Positions 44,729 to 53,634 are shown, counted from the first letter of the stretch. The stretch is DNA of 64,000 nt from CALSMU01 sp965230225 (GCA_965230225.1 CBDDKM010000002.1:62001-126000), one strand, 5' to 3'. Numbers and translations: made by a program. The notes: generated by a model from the letters alone, not told the origin.

Positions 44729-45945
44729 AACTCTACATAGTTGCTCTCCTTATTCCAATTTTTGGTTGGTCTCAAAGCACGGACTCTATTCACTTGGACT
44801 CCACCGAAATTCCTTTGGACCCTGTTGTAGTTAACTTTATTTATAGCTATTACGAACAGGATGGAGTTCACTCTCCTGTAACAGGAGGCATTGGAGATGA
44901 GGAACTTCAGGATCATGTAGGTAAAATCCAGGTTTTGGTTCCCACAAGTTCATCTTTTAACCTGCACTTATCCGGAGGTATGGACTCCTACACTTCCGCT
45001 TCAACTGACAATATTGACAACGAACATGATTTAATGACCACTGAAACCTCTGCCTCATACAAAGACAAAAGAAAATACGGTGGAATTGGTTTTGACAAAG
45101 CCTCCAAAGACGATAAAAAACAGTTTGGTTTTAATTTGGGGTACTCTACCGAGTGGGATGTTGAATCCATAAATGGAAGTGCATTTTTCACTAGATTTTC
45201 GAAGGATGAAAACACCAATCTTAAAGTAAAAGCCAGCTATTTTAACGATCGTTGGGAGTTAATTTACCCCTACGAATTAAGACCAAACATTTACCCACTC
45301 CAACACAATCGGAAAGAAACGTACAATGCATCGGTAACAGTTGCACAGGTAATCAATAAAAAGCTAAGAGTTGCAGTTAGTCTGGAAAACATTTACCAAA
45401 GAGGCTTACTATCCACTCCGTTTCATCGAGTGTATTTTACCGATACCACCCACGATATTGAGCGATTGCCCAACAGCAGATCAAAAATGCCCATTAGTGT
45501 TTTTGCTGGTTATTACCTTTCAGACCGAGTAATAGCCCGAGCTAGCTACCGATTTTACTTCGATAATTTCGGAATAAATGCCCACACTTTAAATCTTGAA
45601 ACACCTATTCGATTGAGAACAGAATTTAGAATCAGCCCATTTTATCGGTTTCACATTCAATCGGCTTCCTGGTATTTTCAACCATTTGCCATGCATGAGC
45701 TAGGCTCGGAATTTCAGACATCGGATTTTGACCTCTCGGCCTTCCATACCCATAAAATTGGAATCGGAATTAGGTACACCCCTATATTTGGATTTAACAA
45801 CCAGTTTGACCTTAAAAAAGAGGAACGAAAAATCCGGTTCAAAAAACTTGAGTTTAGAACTGCTCGCTATTATCGAGTTAATCAGGACGGGCTTATTCTT
45901 AGAGCGCACATTGCTACACTGGGTGTATCTTATACTATTGATTAA
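44713..45945 (+). CDS. DUF3570 outer-membrane beta-barrel protein
   Basis: A 410-residue protein with a signal peptide (MQLKLYIVALLIPIFGWSQ; the ATG at 44719 is an equally likely start to 44713). The sequence matches the DUF3570 style: an opening FIYSYYEQDGVHSPVTGGIGDEEL, a VDxxTSASTD-like segment (SYTSASTDNID), then KRKYGGIGFDK and many alternating aromatic strands to the end (LGVSYTID). These proteins are predicted outer-membrane barrels of unknown function. It overlaps the DUF4266 gene by 16 or 10 bases and ends the redox operon. It may export, expose or interact with the DUF4266 lipoprotein; that is inference from constant neighbourhood. Confidence 0.8.
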   Translation: MRMQLKLYIVALLIPIFGWSQSTDSIHLDSTEIPLDPVVVNFIYSYYEQDGVHSPVTGGIGDEELQDHVGKIQVLVPTSSSFNLHLSGGMDSYTSASTDNIDNEHDLMTTETSASYKDKRKYGGIGFDKASKDDKKQFGFNLGYSTEWDVESINGSAFFTRFSKDENTNLKVKASYFNDRWELIYPYELRPNIYPLQHNRKETYNASVTVAQVINKKLRVAVSLENIYQRGLLSTPFHRVYFTDTTHDIERLPNSRSKMPISVFAGYYLSDRVIARASYRFYFDNFGINAHTLNLETPIRLRTEFRISPFYRFHIQSASWYFQPFAMHELGSEFQTSDFDLSAFHTHKIGIGIRYTPIFGFNNQFDLKKEERKIRFKKLEFRTARYYRVNQDGLILRAHIATLGVSYTID

Positions 45946-46016
45946 CTGTGGCATGTGGTTTGTCCATAATATCATATCTGCCAACCAATTAGAAATCAAT
46001 TTTAGAAAGAATCGCT

Positions 46017-46024
46017 TATATTTG
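46017..46024 (+). promoter_or_regulatory. Candidate -7 box (TATATTTG) for the 46056 gene
   Basis: TATATTTG, a TAnnTTTG match, lies 32 bases before the ATG at 46056 in the 110-base gap after the DUF3570 gene. It suggests that the secreted unknown has its own transcript. Confidence 0.4.
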
Positions 46025-46055
46025 ATGGCCTCTGAGAAAATAATAACCGACCAAC

Positions 46056-46880
46056 ATGAATATTAAACCACTATTATTTATCACCACACTACTTGTTTCT
46101 GGGTTCTCTTTTGGGCAAGATGGATTCCTTGGAAAACTACAAACCACCTGGAAACTAAAAGCGGATACCTCTCAATTATTGATCATCGAACAAGACAACT
46201 GGTCTTTTCACACCAATGGTGATGAGAAAAATGCAAAAAAATATAAATGTGTAGCAGAAATTGACAAACCATTTGCCGGCAACCGTGCTGAAAAGGTGAA
46301 CTTTGTAACACTTTATGGCGAAGACACTTTAGAGTATTGGGTTCCAACTTGCAACACAAAAATGATGAACCTTACCGGAGCTAACGACGAGCCCACTTTG
46401 GTTTACTATACCGCCAAGTTTTTAAGAGACAAAACCATTCACCAAAAGGACAGAGAAGATGTGGTAAGAACGTCGGTTAAGCTATTGGACCTGTTAGAAG
46501 CGGGAGAAGCTAAGAAGTTTACTTCGTTGTACCCACCAGAAAAAGAATACATCGAATATGTAGCTAAACTAGATCCTAGAGGAGAGGAAAATGCCGATAA
46601 GAAAAAGCTTAAAAAGTTTTATAAATCCTATTATAACGATGCCATTATCAACATGGCGGAACAGCTAATGGAAGCAGCCGAAGCTGAAAGTTTTGACTGG
46701 TCCAAAGCCAAGATTACTAAAGTTAGAAGCAAATTCCCTGAAAATGCTTCTCCTAAAATTTCTAATGTAATCATTATCCTTAACCAGGAAAGCTCCAGAT
46801 TAAGTCGCTTAGAAATCTCGACTCAAATGGTTGAGATTAACGAAAAATGGTATCTGGCTCCTGTGTTGAGTAAAAGGTAA
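46056..46880 (+). CDS. Exported protein of unknown function
   Basis: A 274-residue protein with a clear signal peptide (MNIKPLLFITTLLVSGFSFG). The first 120 mature residues look like a small beta domain (WKLKADTSQLLIIEQDNWSFH, then YKCVAEIDKPFAG). The second half is charged and helical, with several lysine/glutamate pairs (EENADKKKLKKFYKSYYND) and a closing strand WYLAPVLS. I recognise no family. It is preceded by its own candidate promoter and faces the type A beta-helix gene across a terminator. Confidence 0.65.
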   Translation: MNIKPLLFITTLLVSGFSFGQDGFLGKLQTTWKLKADTSQLLIIEQDNWSFHTNGDEKNAKKYKCVAEIDKPFAGNRAEKVNFVTLYGEDTLEYWVPTCNTKMMNLTGANDEPTLVYYTAKFLRDKTIHQKDREDVVRTSVKLLDLLEAGEAKKFTSLYPPEKEYIEYVAKLDPRGEENADKKKLKKFYKSYYNDAIINMAEQLMEAAEAESFDWSKAKITKVRSKFPENASPKISNVIIILNQESSRLSRLEISTQMVEINEKWYLAPVLSKR

Positions 46881-46884
46881 TTTT

Positions 46885-46916
46885 AAAAAAAAGGGCTACT
46901 CCACTACGAGTAACCC
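46885..46916 (-). terminator. Terminator for the minus-strand beta-helix gene
   Basis: gggctactc at 46893-46901 pairs with gagtaaccc at 46908-46916 with one mismatch around a six-base loop. Read on the minus strand the stem is followed by eight T (the A run at 46885-46892), which is the correct order for the gene ending at 46945. On the plus strand the T run is weak. Confidence 0.75.
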
Positions 46917-46944
46917 TTCTAACAACTCTACTAGCACACTACCG

Positions 46945-48747
46945 CTAGTATACCACCAGTTTTTCAGTTACTCTCTTCGCTACTTTACTACTATTTATTT
47001 GGACTATATATACGCCCGAAGAAAGGCTAATAGCACTGGTTCTACTATACTCTTGTAAATTTTCGAAATAGATTCTTTTACCACTTTGATCATAAATGGA
47101 TAACTCTCCTATTAAATCTGTTCTGATTGTAAACTGGCCATTGGAAGGGTTTGGATATAAGTTTAACAAACTTTCCCCTATCCATTCTACCGATCTCCAT
47201 TGTGAGTAATGCACTTCTTCGGTAGCAGTTTCGATTACTTTAACCCTATAGTAAGACACTCCCTCTAAAGGATTATTATCTATAGCATCAAAACTTTCAT
47301 TTTGAAACGGGTGCACACCATTTTCCGAACTATACACCGTTTCTAAATCTTCTCCATTTGAGGAACGTTCGATTTCGAATTGAAGGTGGTCTTGATCTGT
47401 ATTCAAACTCCAATCCAATTGCACCACACCTTCGTTTAATTCAGCTTCAAAATTTAATTGAAATAAAGCCAAGGAGCTTCCGAATAATTCGAAAGCTCCT
47501 ATGGTTGGAGCAGCATTTCTCGTGGTGGTGTTTATATCGTCAGAAATTCCTGATACTGCTACTCCTGCTCCAATAAGTGATGAAGTACTTAATAAATCTA
47601 AATCTGCATTTGGCGCATCTTCGTACTGAGGGTCCACCTCGTTAGAAGACACATCTCCATTATTTGCAACGGAAGAATGGTTTACTGCCTGAAAATTGAC
47701 AAGTGCAGCTCTGGCTCCTCCATAATAAGCGCATCTGGCCGAATTAGGATGATAATAGGTATTATTGTCTATGTCGTCAAATTTTGAAGAACCTGCTACG
47801 TATAAGCAATAGTCGGAAGAACTGGTGGAATTATTATAAAAAGAATTATTCTTAACCGTCCAGTTAGCGTTATTTCCAGAATTATAAAATTCTACACAAT
47901 GATCGCTTACTACATAAAATGAATTGAAATATAACTCGCCATTGTTCCCGGTGGTTTTGTTCTGAAACCCTACCGTAGAACTTCCCTTTCCGATTATATA
48001 GTTATTGTAAATCTCTGTTTGATCACCTTCTTGCAAGTAAATACACATACCACCAGTAGAATAAATCTTGTTGTGATGTATTTTACTATTATCCCCGTAG
48101 CGAATTCGAATTCCTGTCGAGTTCAATGCTTTTATATCGCAATATGCAATTTCTACATCATCGCTAGTAGCCGGATAACTCATTAATACTTCTATCCCAT
48201 ACCATGAATAAGAATCGATATAACTATTAAGTATGGTAATATTATTCGCTACAGAACCCTGAATTTGGATATTATCTCCATCTCCATAAAACCAACAGTT
48301 GGTCATGGTTAGATTTTCACAATCGTCTATAATGGTTAAATCGTCGTACGACCCTCCTTCGTCTACTTTAATATTAGCTATAGTAATGTTACTTACACTA
48401 TTCATTTGCCAGGTATGCGCCACCGACCCTGATGGAGAAAAAATGGTTTGAGCAGAGTCTACTCCCTGAATTACAACCGGACTACCTACAGAACCCCCAT
48501 CATCGGTTCCAATATTAATAGCATCTGTATAAGTTCCTGCACCTACAAAAACAGTATCGCCCCCGCTTAACGAAACGCTCGATAATAAATTAGATAGTGT
48601 TGCCTTTGGAAAACCAGATAACCCAGAGTTAGAATTATTACCTCCATTTGCCGGTTTTTCAACGTAGTAATTAGTTTGGCTAAAGCTTAAATTTGTTGTA
48701 GTAGTAAGTGCCAAAAACAGATAAAAAATAGTCCAAATATTCTTCAT
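46945..48747 (-). CDS. Secreted right-handed beta-helix protein with T9SS type A sorting domain
   Basis: A 600-residue protein from the ATG at 48747 (MKNIWTIFYLFLA), which gives a clean signal peptide; an upstream ATG at 48774 would put nine extra residues before it. Residues about 25-420 are parallel beta-helix repeats with many Asn/Ser turns (TNCWFYGDGDNIQI, NKIYSTGGMCIYLQEGD, NSFYNNST) and an opening YYVEKPANGGNNSNSG typical of polysaccharide-lyase-like folds. A fibronectin-like region follows. The last 75 residues are a Por secretion tail (LNLYPNPSNGQFTI, SGVYIVQI, KRVTEKLVV), sending the protein through T9SS. No catalytic residues can be assigned; it may bind or cut polysaccharide. Confidence 0.8.
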   Translation of the reverse strand: MKNIWTIFYLFLALTTTTNLSFSQTNYYVEKPANGGNNSNSGLSGFPKATLSNLLSSVSLSGGDTVFVGAGTYTDAINIGTDDGGSVGSPVVIQGVDSAQTIFSPSGSVAHTWQMNSVSNITIANIKVDEGGSYDDLTIIDDCENLTMTNCWFYGDGDNIQIQGSVANNITILNSYIDSYSWYGIEVLMSYPATSDDVEIAYCDIKALNSTGIRIRYGDNSKIHHNKIYSTGGMCIYLQEGDQTEIYNNYIIGKGSSTVGFQNKTTGNNGELYFNSFYVVSDHCVEFYNSGNNANWTVKNNSFYNNSTSSSDYCLYVAGSSKFDDIDNNTYYHPNSARCAYYGGARAALVNFQAVNHSSVANNGDVSSNEVDPQYEDAPNADLDLLSTSSLIGAGVAVSGISDDINTTTRNAAPTIGAFELFGSSLALFQLNFEAELNEGVVQLDWSLNTDQDHLQFEIERSSNGEDLETVYSSENGVHPFQNESFDAIDNNPLEGVSYYRVKVIETATEEVHYSQWRSVEWIGESLLNLYPNPSNGQFTIRTDLIGELSIYDQSGKRIYFENLQEYSRTSAISLSSGVYIVQINSSKVAKRVTEKLVVY

Positions 48748-48879
48748 GGTTCCTGAATTTTCATCCAAGATCATGTACCTTTTTTAAACACACAATAGCG
48801 GTGAGGCCAACTACTACAAAAAGACCTGTATTACTAGGTTTTGTGGCGAATGGTTATGATTTTTTGGTGAATGGTTAAC

Positions 48880-49677
48880 CTAATTTTCGATGGTTTTCAC
48901 ATCAAAATTTCGAGATACGGGAACTTTAACTTCCATTAAGTGCATTCTTAATTTATAAGCTTGAGACACCCCCGTTATTTTTTCAACCTTATCCTGATTA
49001 ACCAGGTAAGATTTATGAACTCTAACAATTCTGGAATTTTGCGGTAAATTGTTTTCTACTTTTTTCAAGGTGGTTCGAATCACCTCTTTTTCCAGGCTTC
49101 CTTTACTCTCGAAGTAAACAGTTACATAATTATCCGAAGATTCCATACAAATTACATCACTCTGATTAAATGAAGAATGCTGCTTATTGTTATACCATGG
49201 AACATTAATTTGAACTGTCAACACTTCTTCTTTTGCCTCTTCTTCAGAAGGCACATCAGGAGATAATAATTTTTCACGCTCTTTTATTAACCCAATTGCC
49301 ACTGGCAACAGCGCCGCCAATAGAACCACAAACCCAACACTTGCCAGCGATATAAAAGGAAGATCGTACCTGCTAAAGGCTATAAAAAGAGAGAAAATGA
49401 GCAACGCAATTCCCACAACAGTATTTAGCAACACCATACCATAAATAGCCGAAATGGAAAGTTTAACATTTTTAATTTTTATGTTGATGAACTGGATATA
49501 TAATGAAATCGAAAAACTACACAGCCCCAATACCAGGTAATAATAGGAAAGGCTCATACCTCCTTTAGCATGTATAAAAAAGGGATCCAAAAACCATAGC
49601 ACTAAAACAAAGTACAACGCAATTAAGACAGATGTTCCTGCAGTTCTTGCTATGCTGTATGGCTTATTATTACCCAT
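48880..49677 (-). CDS. Membrane-bound LytTR transcription regulator
   Basis: A 265-residue protein with about four membrane spans in residues 15-135 and a LytTR DNA-binding domain at about 165-262 (VICMESSDNYVTVYF, RTTLKKVENNLP, RIVRVHKSYLVN, then VKVPVSRNF). There is no receiver domain, so signalling must come through the membrane part or a partner. It overlaps the upstream TPR gene by eight bases (49670-49677), so the two are translated together. Membrane LytTR proteins directly control target promoters in Bacteroidota; the targets here are unknown. Confidence 0.85.
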   Translation of the reverse strand: MGNNKPYSIARTAGTSVLIALYFVLVLWFLDPFFIHAKGGMSLSYYYLVLGLCSFSISLYIQFINIKIKNVKLSISAIYGMVLLNTVVGIALLIFSLFIAFSRYDLPFISLASVGFVVLLAALLPVAIGLIKEREKLLSPDVPSEEEAKEEVLTVQINVPWYNNKQHSSFNQSDVICMESSDNYVTVYFESKGSLEKEVIRTTLKKVENNLPQNSRIVRVHKSYLVNQDKVEKITGVSQAYKLRMHLMEVKVPVSRNFDVKTIEN

Positions 49678-50782
49678 TCTTATTCTTTAACACTTTATAA
49701 AGGTTATAGCCTATTAACAACAAAATAACTCCCACAATCACCATTAAATACTTAATGGTTCTATCCGAATAAATTGAAGTAAGACTATTCAATTCGTTTT
49801 CATGTTTAAGTTGCTCTATGGTTTTTTCACTTTTTGCCTTTTCGTACTGAAACTGCAACTCCTCTATCCTCGAATTAACCATTAAACTATTGGATTTTTC
49901 GAACTCTGAGAAATACTGACTCAACACTTTATAAGCTTCCGCATAATTCTCTGCCATTTCAAATGCTGTTGCCAAATGATACAACAACTCTAGTCGGTGA
50001 GTACTATTATCTACCTGTTCGCCAAAAAATATTCCAGATTGATAATAAGCAACGGCAGTTCCCCAGTCTTCTTGTTGTAAAAACAAATCTCCTAACCGTA
50101 GGTTAATTAAAGGAACAGCAGCATTTATTCGTTCCGAAGCAGCAATTTTCTCAGCATCATTTAAATATTCCTGAGCATCTTCTAGCTTATTATTCTTTAA
50201 GGCTACATTACCCAACCCTATATATGCATACATAATACCTTCGTTACTGTGCATGGTTTCCTCAATTAACAGGGAGTTCAGATAGTAAGCTTTTGCTAAT
50301 TTTAAACTATCCAGTTCATCATAAGTTTTTCCAAGGTTATAATACCGAATGGACAATTGAAGAGGCGAATCTAAACCTTCTTCGAGATCAATGGCATCCA
50401 AAAAGTATTGAATAGATTTTTGATAATTTTTTTGTTGCTGATAGATGATTCCGATGTTATTTAAACAAACAGATTGTCTTGCTTTATCATCCAGTTCATC
50501 GGCTAGCTTTAAAGCTTCTACATACTCCGATGCCGCTAATTCGTAAAACCCTTTGTTCTTATAGAGTATCCCCTTTATTGTATGGGAATTTATAAGCGGG
50601 CTTTTTAATTGATGTTCTAAAGACAAACTAACAGCTTGGTTTACTGTTTCCTCTGCCTTTTTCGGATCACTATCCACCAACTCAAATGCTTTATCGTTTA
50701 GCACATTAACAGAGTCCAACATGGTTTGAGCCCCAATGGTAGAACCAACTAGAATTAATATGAAAAATAGAAATATTCTCAT
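49670..50782 (-). CDS. Exported TPR protein with C-terminal membrane anchor, partner of the LytTR regulator
   Basis: A 370-residue protein with a signal peptide (MRIFLFFILILVGSTIG), TPRs at about 25-285 (AASEYVEALKLADELDD, SIQYFLDAIDLEEG), a short coiled coil at about 295-330 and one membrane span at about 338-360 followed by a few basic residues. This is the sensor half of the common Bacteroidota TPR-histidine kinase, but it stops after the anchor, and no kinase domain exists here. The eight-base overlap with the membrane LytTR gene suggests that the two form one signal unit, with TPRs outside and DNA binding inside. Confidence 0.8.
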   Translation of the reverse strand: MRIFLFFILILVGSTIGAQTMLDSVNVLNDKAFELVDSDPKKAEETVNQAVSLSLEHQLKSPLINSHTIKGILYKNKGFYELAASEYVEALKLADELDDKARQSVCLNNIGIIYQQQKNYQKSIQYFLDAIDLEEGLDSPLQLSIRYYNLGKTYDELDSLKLAKAYYLNSLLIEETMHSNEGIMYAYIGLGNVALKNNKLEDAQEYLNDAEKIAASERINAAVPLINLRLGDLFLQQEDWGTAVAYYQSGIFFGEQVDNSTHRLELLYHLATAFEMAENYAEAYKVLSQYFSEFEKSNSLMVNSRIEELQFQYEKAKSEKTIEQLKHENELNSLTSIYSDRTIKYLMVIVGVILLLIGYNLYKVLKNKNG

Positions 50783-50818
50783 CTACACTGATATTGTAAA
50801 TGTAATGAATTGAACAGA

Positions 50819-51583
50819 CTATTGCACCAAAGCAACCAGCAAATCAGGGTGTATGAACTTATAATTCAACTCATTAATAAGTTTGGAAGAATCAATTTCT
50901 TTCCATGGCTTAGTTGCAGAATCAAACAATGGAGTTTCTTTACCAACAGCCTCAGCAGCCTTAGTATAAAACTCCTTACGAGTAGGGTGATGGGGAGCAC
51001 AAGCATTGTAAATCTCTGCACGCTGATCTTGCTCTATTATAGCCTCTATAACCCCAATACAATCATCCAAATGAATCATATTTACCACTCCATTAGGGTT
51101 GGGAATTGACGGTTTGTTTTTAAAAAAGTTACCCGGTTTTCGATCTCCTCCAAACAACCCTGCAAAACGAATAATGGTTGATGGTACATCAGATGTACAA
51201 AACAATTCTTCGATACTTGCCATGGGGTGTTTATTGACGGGGGTTTCTTCATTTACCCGTGCATTATTGGCATCGTACACTGCTGTGGAACTAATGTATA
51301 CCACATGAGCAGATTTGGCCACTTGCAATTCCTTAACTAAAGGCTTGAACAAATCGATTTCCTTAGAGGTAATAGAAATTATTATCACTTCCGACTTTAA
51401 TAATTCGGCAGGTAAAGAATCACCCAACTTCCACTGGTAAGGAATTATATCTGACCGCTCCAGCAATTTCATCTTTTCAGGACGTGTTGTGGTACCCGAA
51501 ACAGTATATCCTTTTTTAGAAAGATGAGTTCCCAATGGTATTCCTAACCAGCCACAGCCTAATATGGAGATTTTAGAGCTCAT
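50819..51583 (-). CDS. NAD(P)-binding epimerase/dehydratase-like protein (YeeZ type)
   Basis: A 254-residue protein with a Rossmann start (ILGCGWLG, GxGxxG at residues 8-13), followed by STTRPEKM-like TTRPEKM after strand two and SSTAVYDANNARVNE near residue 95, which contains the usual tyrosine region of extended SDRs. The later RFAGLFGGDRKPG and MIHLDDCIGVI segments match the sugar-nucleotide epimerase fold. Size and motifs resemble E. coli YeeZ, whose substrate is unknown. It starts two bases after the beta-barrel gene at 51586 and precedes the TPR gene by 36 bases, so it is likely part of one transcript with them. The actual substrate is not predictable. Confidence 0.75.
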   Translation of the reverse strand: MSSKISILGCGWLGIPLGTHLSKKGYTVSGTTTRPEKMKLLERSDIIPYQWKLGDSLPAELLKSEVIIISITSKEIDLFKPLVKELQVAKSAHVVYISSTAVYDANNARVNEETPVNKHPMASIEELFCTSDVPSTIIRFAGLFGGDRKPGNFFKNKPSIPNPNGVVNMIHLDDCIGVIEAIIEQDQRAEIYNACAPHHPTRKEFYTKAAEAVGKETPLFDSATKPWKEIDSSKLINELNYKFIHPDLLVALVQ

Positions 51584-51585
51584 TA

Positions 51586-52260
51586 TTACCCACCGTAAGC
51601 TTCTATTTCACTTCTGCTTGACGATTCTACATTAAATCTAAACCCCGTATTTAACCAAACAGCATTATTGTACATTTCTACAAAACTAATAGGATCAAGT
51701 GTAGAAGATGTATAGTCATGTTGCCCCTGAATTTCAAAGAACCCAATGATTCCTTTGTTCCCAAAGTTAACGCCAACAGCATAGCTAATTCCATGGGTTA
51801 ATCGTTCAAAATCGTCATTACTTCTTGTATCCCACGCATGTTCGTTTTGAGGTTTAAACCCTAAAAAGTAATCCATTCTGGGACCAAACTTAAAGTAAAA
51901 ATGATCTGATAAATCTACCTTTAACAAAGGAGCTATAGAAAGATAATTAACGGTTACCGGATAACTCTCCTCTCCCACCGCCAACAACTGACCAAACTGA
52001 TTATAAAGGAAAACATTACCAATGTTGTAGCCTCCTTTTTGCAGAAAAGACAAATTGAGGTCAATTCCTGTTTTTTTACTCTCTCCTAATTTTAGAACAT
52101 TGGTTTCTAGTCCAAAGCCCCAACCTATTTTCCCGCCGGGCTTTTGATTTATTTGACTTTGATAACTATAAGTAGGGCCAACATGCACAGAAATTTTTTC
52201 CGGCCACTGTGCCATTACAAACATGGGTAAAAACAACAGGATAGTACTTAACCGCTTCAT
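51586..52260 (-). CDS. Outer-membrane beta-barrel protein
   Basis: A 224-residue protein with a signal peptide ending at VMAQ (residue 18). The rest is alternating beta structure (ISVHVGPTYSYQSQ, GFGLETNVLKLG, FYFKFGPRMDYFLGF, NTGFRFNV) of the kind found in the small OmpW/outer-membrane beta-barrel families of Bacteroidota. There is no enzyme motif. It is the first gene of the minus-strand group running to 48880, with a candidate -7 box 18 bases upstream. Confidence 0.65.
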   Translation of the reverse strand: MKRLSTILLFLPMFVMAQWPEKISVHVGPTYSYQSQINQKPGGKIGWGFGLETNVLKLGESKKTGIDLNLSFLQKGGYNIGNVFLYNQFGQLLAVGEESYPVTVNYLSIAPLLKVDLSDHFYFKFGPRMDYFLGFKPQNEHAWDTRSNDDFERLTHGISYAVGVNFGNKGIIGFFEIQGQHDYTSSTLDPISFVEMYNNAVWLNTGFRFNVESSSRSEIEAYGG

Positions 52261-52277
52261 AGTTTTAGATTATTACT

Positions 52278-52285
52278 CAAAGATA
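52278..52285 (-). promoter_or_regulatory. Candidate -7 box (TATCTTTG) for the beta-barrel/epimerase/TPR/LytTR group
   Basis: On the minus strand the bases read TATCTTTG, a TAnnTTTG match, with the ATG at 52260 about 18 bases downstream. It is back to back with the plus-strand candidate at 52306. Confidence 0.4.
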
Positions 52286-52305
52286 AGCCGAATACCAAAT
52301 AATTG

Positions 52306-52313
52306 TATTTTTG
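52306..52313 (+). promoter_or_regulatory. Candidate -7 box (TATTTTTG) at the SGNH hydrolase start
   Basis: TATTTTTG matches TAnnTTTG. If used, transcription would begin at about 52319-52321, on top of the GTG at 52318. The message would then be nearly leaderless or translated from a later codon. The TTG at 52303 would lie upstream of the transcript. Confidence 0.3.
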
Positions 52314-52317
52314 GCCG

Positions 52318-53490
52318 GTGCATTTACATATCATCCATATAAAAGTAATTATTGGCCTTGTGCTTGGTCTTGCCCTGTGCTTTGTGGTGTACAAAAACCG
52401 AAAGAAGAAAAAAGAGTTAATTACCCTTTTTGTTTCAATTCTAATCTCCTTATTCCTAGCCGAAGGGATGATCCGAATTTTCTTTCCGCAAAAAATGGAT
52501 GTGAAATCCATATTTGAGCGAGACGAAGAGTTGGGCTGGAGATTTGTTCCAAATAAAGAATCCTGGATATCCTACGCCGAACTGGGGCCACATCATATTA
52601 AAACCAATAGCGACGGTTTTAGAGATGGAGAATTTGACTTAAAAAGTGATCGTAAAAAGGTATTAGTAATTGGCGATTCTTTTGTATCGAATATTGGGGT
52701 AAAAGACGATGAAGTGTTCACTGAATTGATGGAGCAAAAAACAGAAAAAACTTCTTTCTTCAACCTGGGGGTAAATGGTTACAGCCCATTGCAGAGTCAT
52801 TACCTGCTGAAGGAGTGGCTCCAAAAAACCGACTCTAAAGAAGTTCTATTTTTCCTCTACACCAGAAACGATTTTACCGATAACACCGGTACATCGTGGC
52901 TCTTACCAAGACCTACTGCCAGTATCGACAGCACCTCTGGAGAGCTAATTATTAATGAAATTCCAAAAGAGTTTGGAGAAGATGGTCACAGGCCATTTAG
53001 TTTGTACCAATACTCTCATTTATATGTTCTTTTTGACCGAACATTGAGGAGAATTTTCCCGAATGCAGATCCCGAACTACCTTCGGCCCCAGAACTATTG
53101 GTTTGTAGTAAAAAACCTATCTATCAGTGGAACGAATTAAGCACCATACTAGAGAAAATAATAGTGGAGGTACAAGAAACCTGCAATGAGGCAGGAGCTA
53201 ACCTCACCTTTGTTATTGCTCCTTCCATCTTCCAGGCCAACGAGGATAAATGGGATGAACTGCTGGAAATCCTTCAAAAAGACCCCAACGATTTTGACCG
53301 CTATTTCCCCAATAAGTTTTTATCGGAAGTATTCGAAAAGCACAACATCGAGTACATCGACTTATTGCCTTCTTTAGAAAAATACAACTCGCTACCGTTG
53401 TACAACGAAACGGAACAACACTGGAACAACCTTGGAAACCAAGTGGTAGCCAACACCCTACTAGAGGAGTGGCATCAGAATAAGGAGTAA
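52318..53490 (+). CDS. Membrane-anchored SGNH/GDSL hydrolase linked to the carbamoyltransferase operon
   Basis: About 390 residues. Two N-terminal hydrophobic segments (VIIGLVLGLALCFVV and ITLFVSILISLFLA) anchor it; the rest is periplasmic. Block I is VIGDSF near residue 115 with the catalytic serine, NLGVNGYSP near 147 is block II, and EQHWNN near the C-terminus holds the catalytic histidine, with glutamate where aspartate is usual. Start choice is uncertain: no ATG opens the frame, and GTG at 52318 or TTG at 52303 are the options. SGNH proteins of this kind accompany carbamoyltransferase, SxtJ and DUF5989 genes elsewhere and probably act on an acyl, acetyl or carbamoyl ester. Here it is convergent with them and overlaps DUF5989 by 16 bases. 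Confidence 0.75.
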   Translation: MHLHIIHIKVIIGLVLGLALCFVVYKNRKKKKELITLFVSILISLFLAEGMIRIFFPQKMDVKSIFERDEELGWRFVPNKESWISYAELGPHHIKTNSDGFRDGEFDLKSDRKKVLVIGDSFVSNIGVKDDEVFTELMEQKTEKTSFFNLGVNGYSPLQSHYLLKEWLQKTDSKEVLFFLYTRNDFTDNTGTSWLLPRPTASIDSTSGELIINEIPKEFGEDGHRPFSLYQYSHLYVLFDRTLRRIFPNADPELPSAPELLVCSKKPIYQWNELSTILEKIIVEVQETCNEAGANLTFVIAPSIFQANEDKWDELLEILQKDPNDFDRYFPNKFLSEVFEKHNIEYIDLLPSLEKYNSLPLYNETEQHWNNLGNQVVANTLLEEWHQNKE

Positions 53491-53633
53491 ATAAACGGTG
53501 CTATTACCGACGATTCCGTAAGGATTAGCAATACTCCCACCAGTACAAATACAATGATAATTGGAAACAGCCAAAGCTTTTTCTGGCGCCATAAAAACGT
53601 AAACAACTGGGATATGGTGGATTTCTTACTCAT
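53475..53633 (-). CDS. DUF5989 small membrane protein
   Basis: A 52-residue protein from the ATG at 53633 (MSKKSTISQLFTFLW), with one membrane span (FPIIIVFVLVGVLLIL) and the family ending SSVIAPFIYSLF. Sequence and position identify DUF5989, the SxtK-like partner of SxtJ. An in-frame ATG at 53666 would add 11 residues overlapping the SxtJ gene and is less likely, since the chosen start leaves one base between the genes. It overlaps the convergent SGNH gene by 16 bases. Its function in the carbamoyltransferase module is unknown. Confidence 0.85.
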   Translation of the reverse strand: MSKKSTISQLFTFLWRQKKLWLFPIIIVFVLVGVLLILTESSVIAPFIYSLF

Positions 53634-53634
53634 G

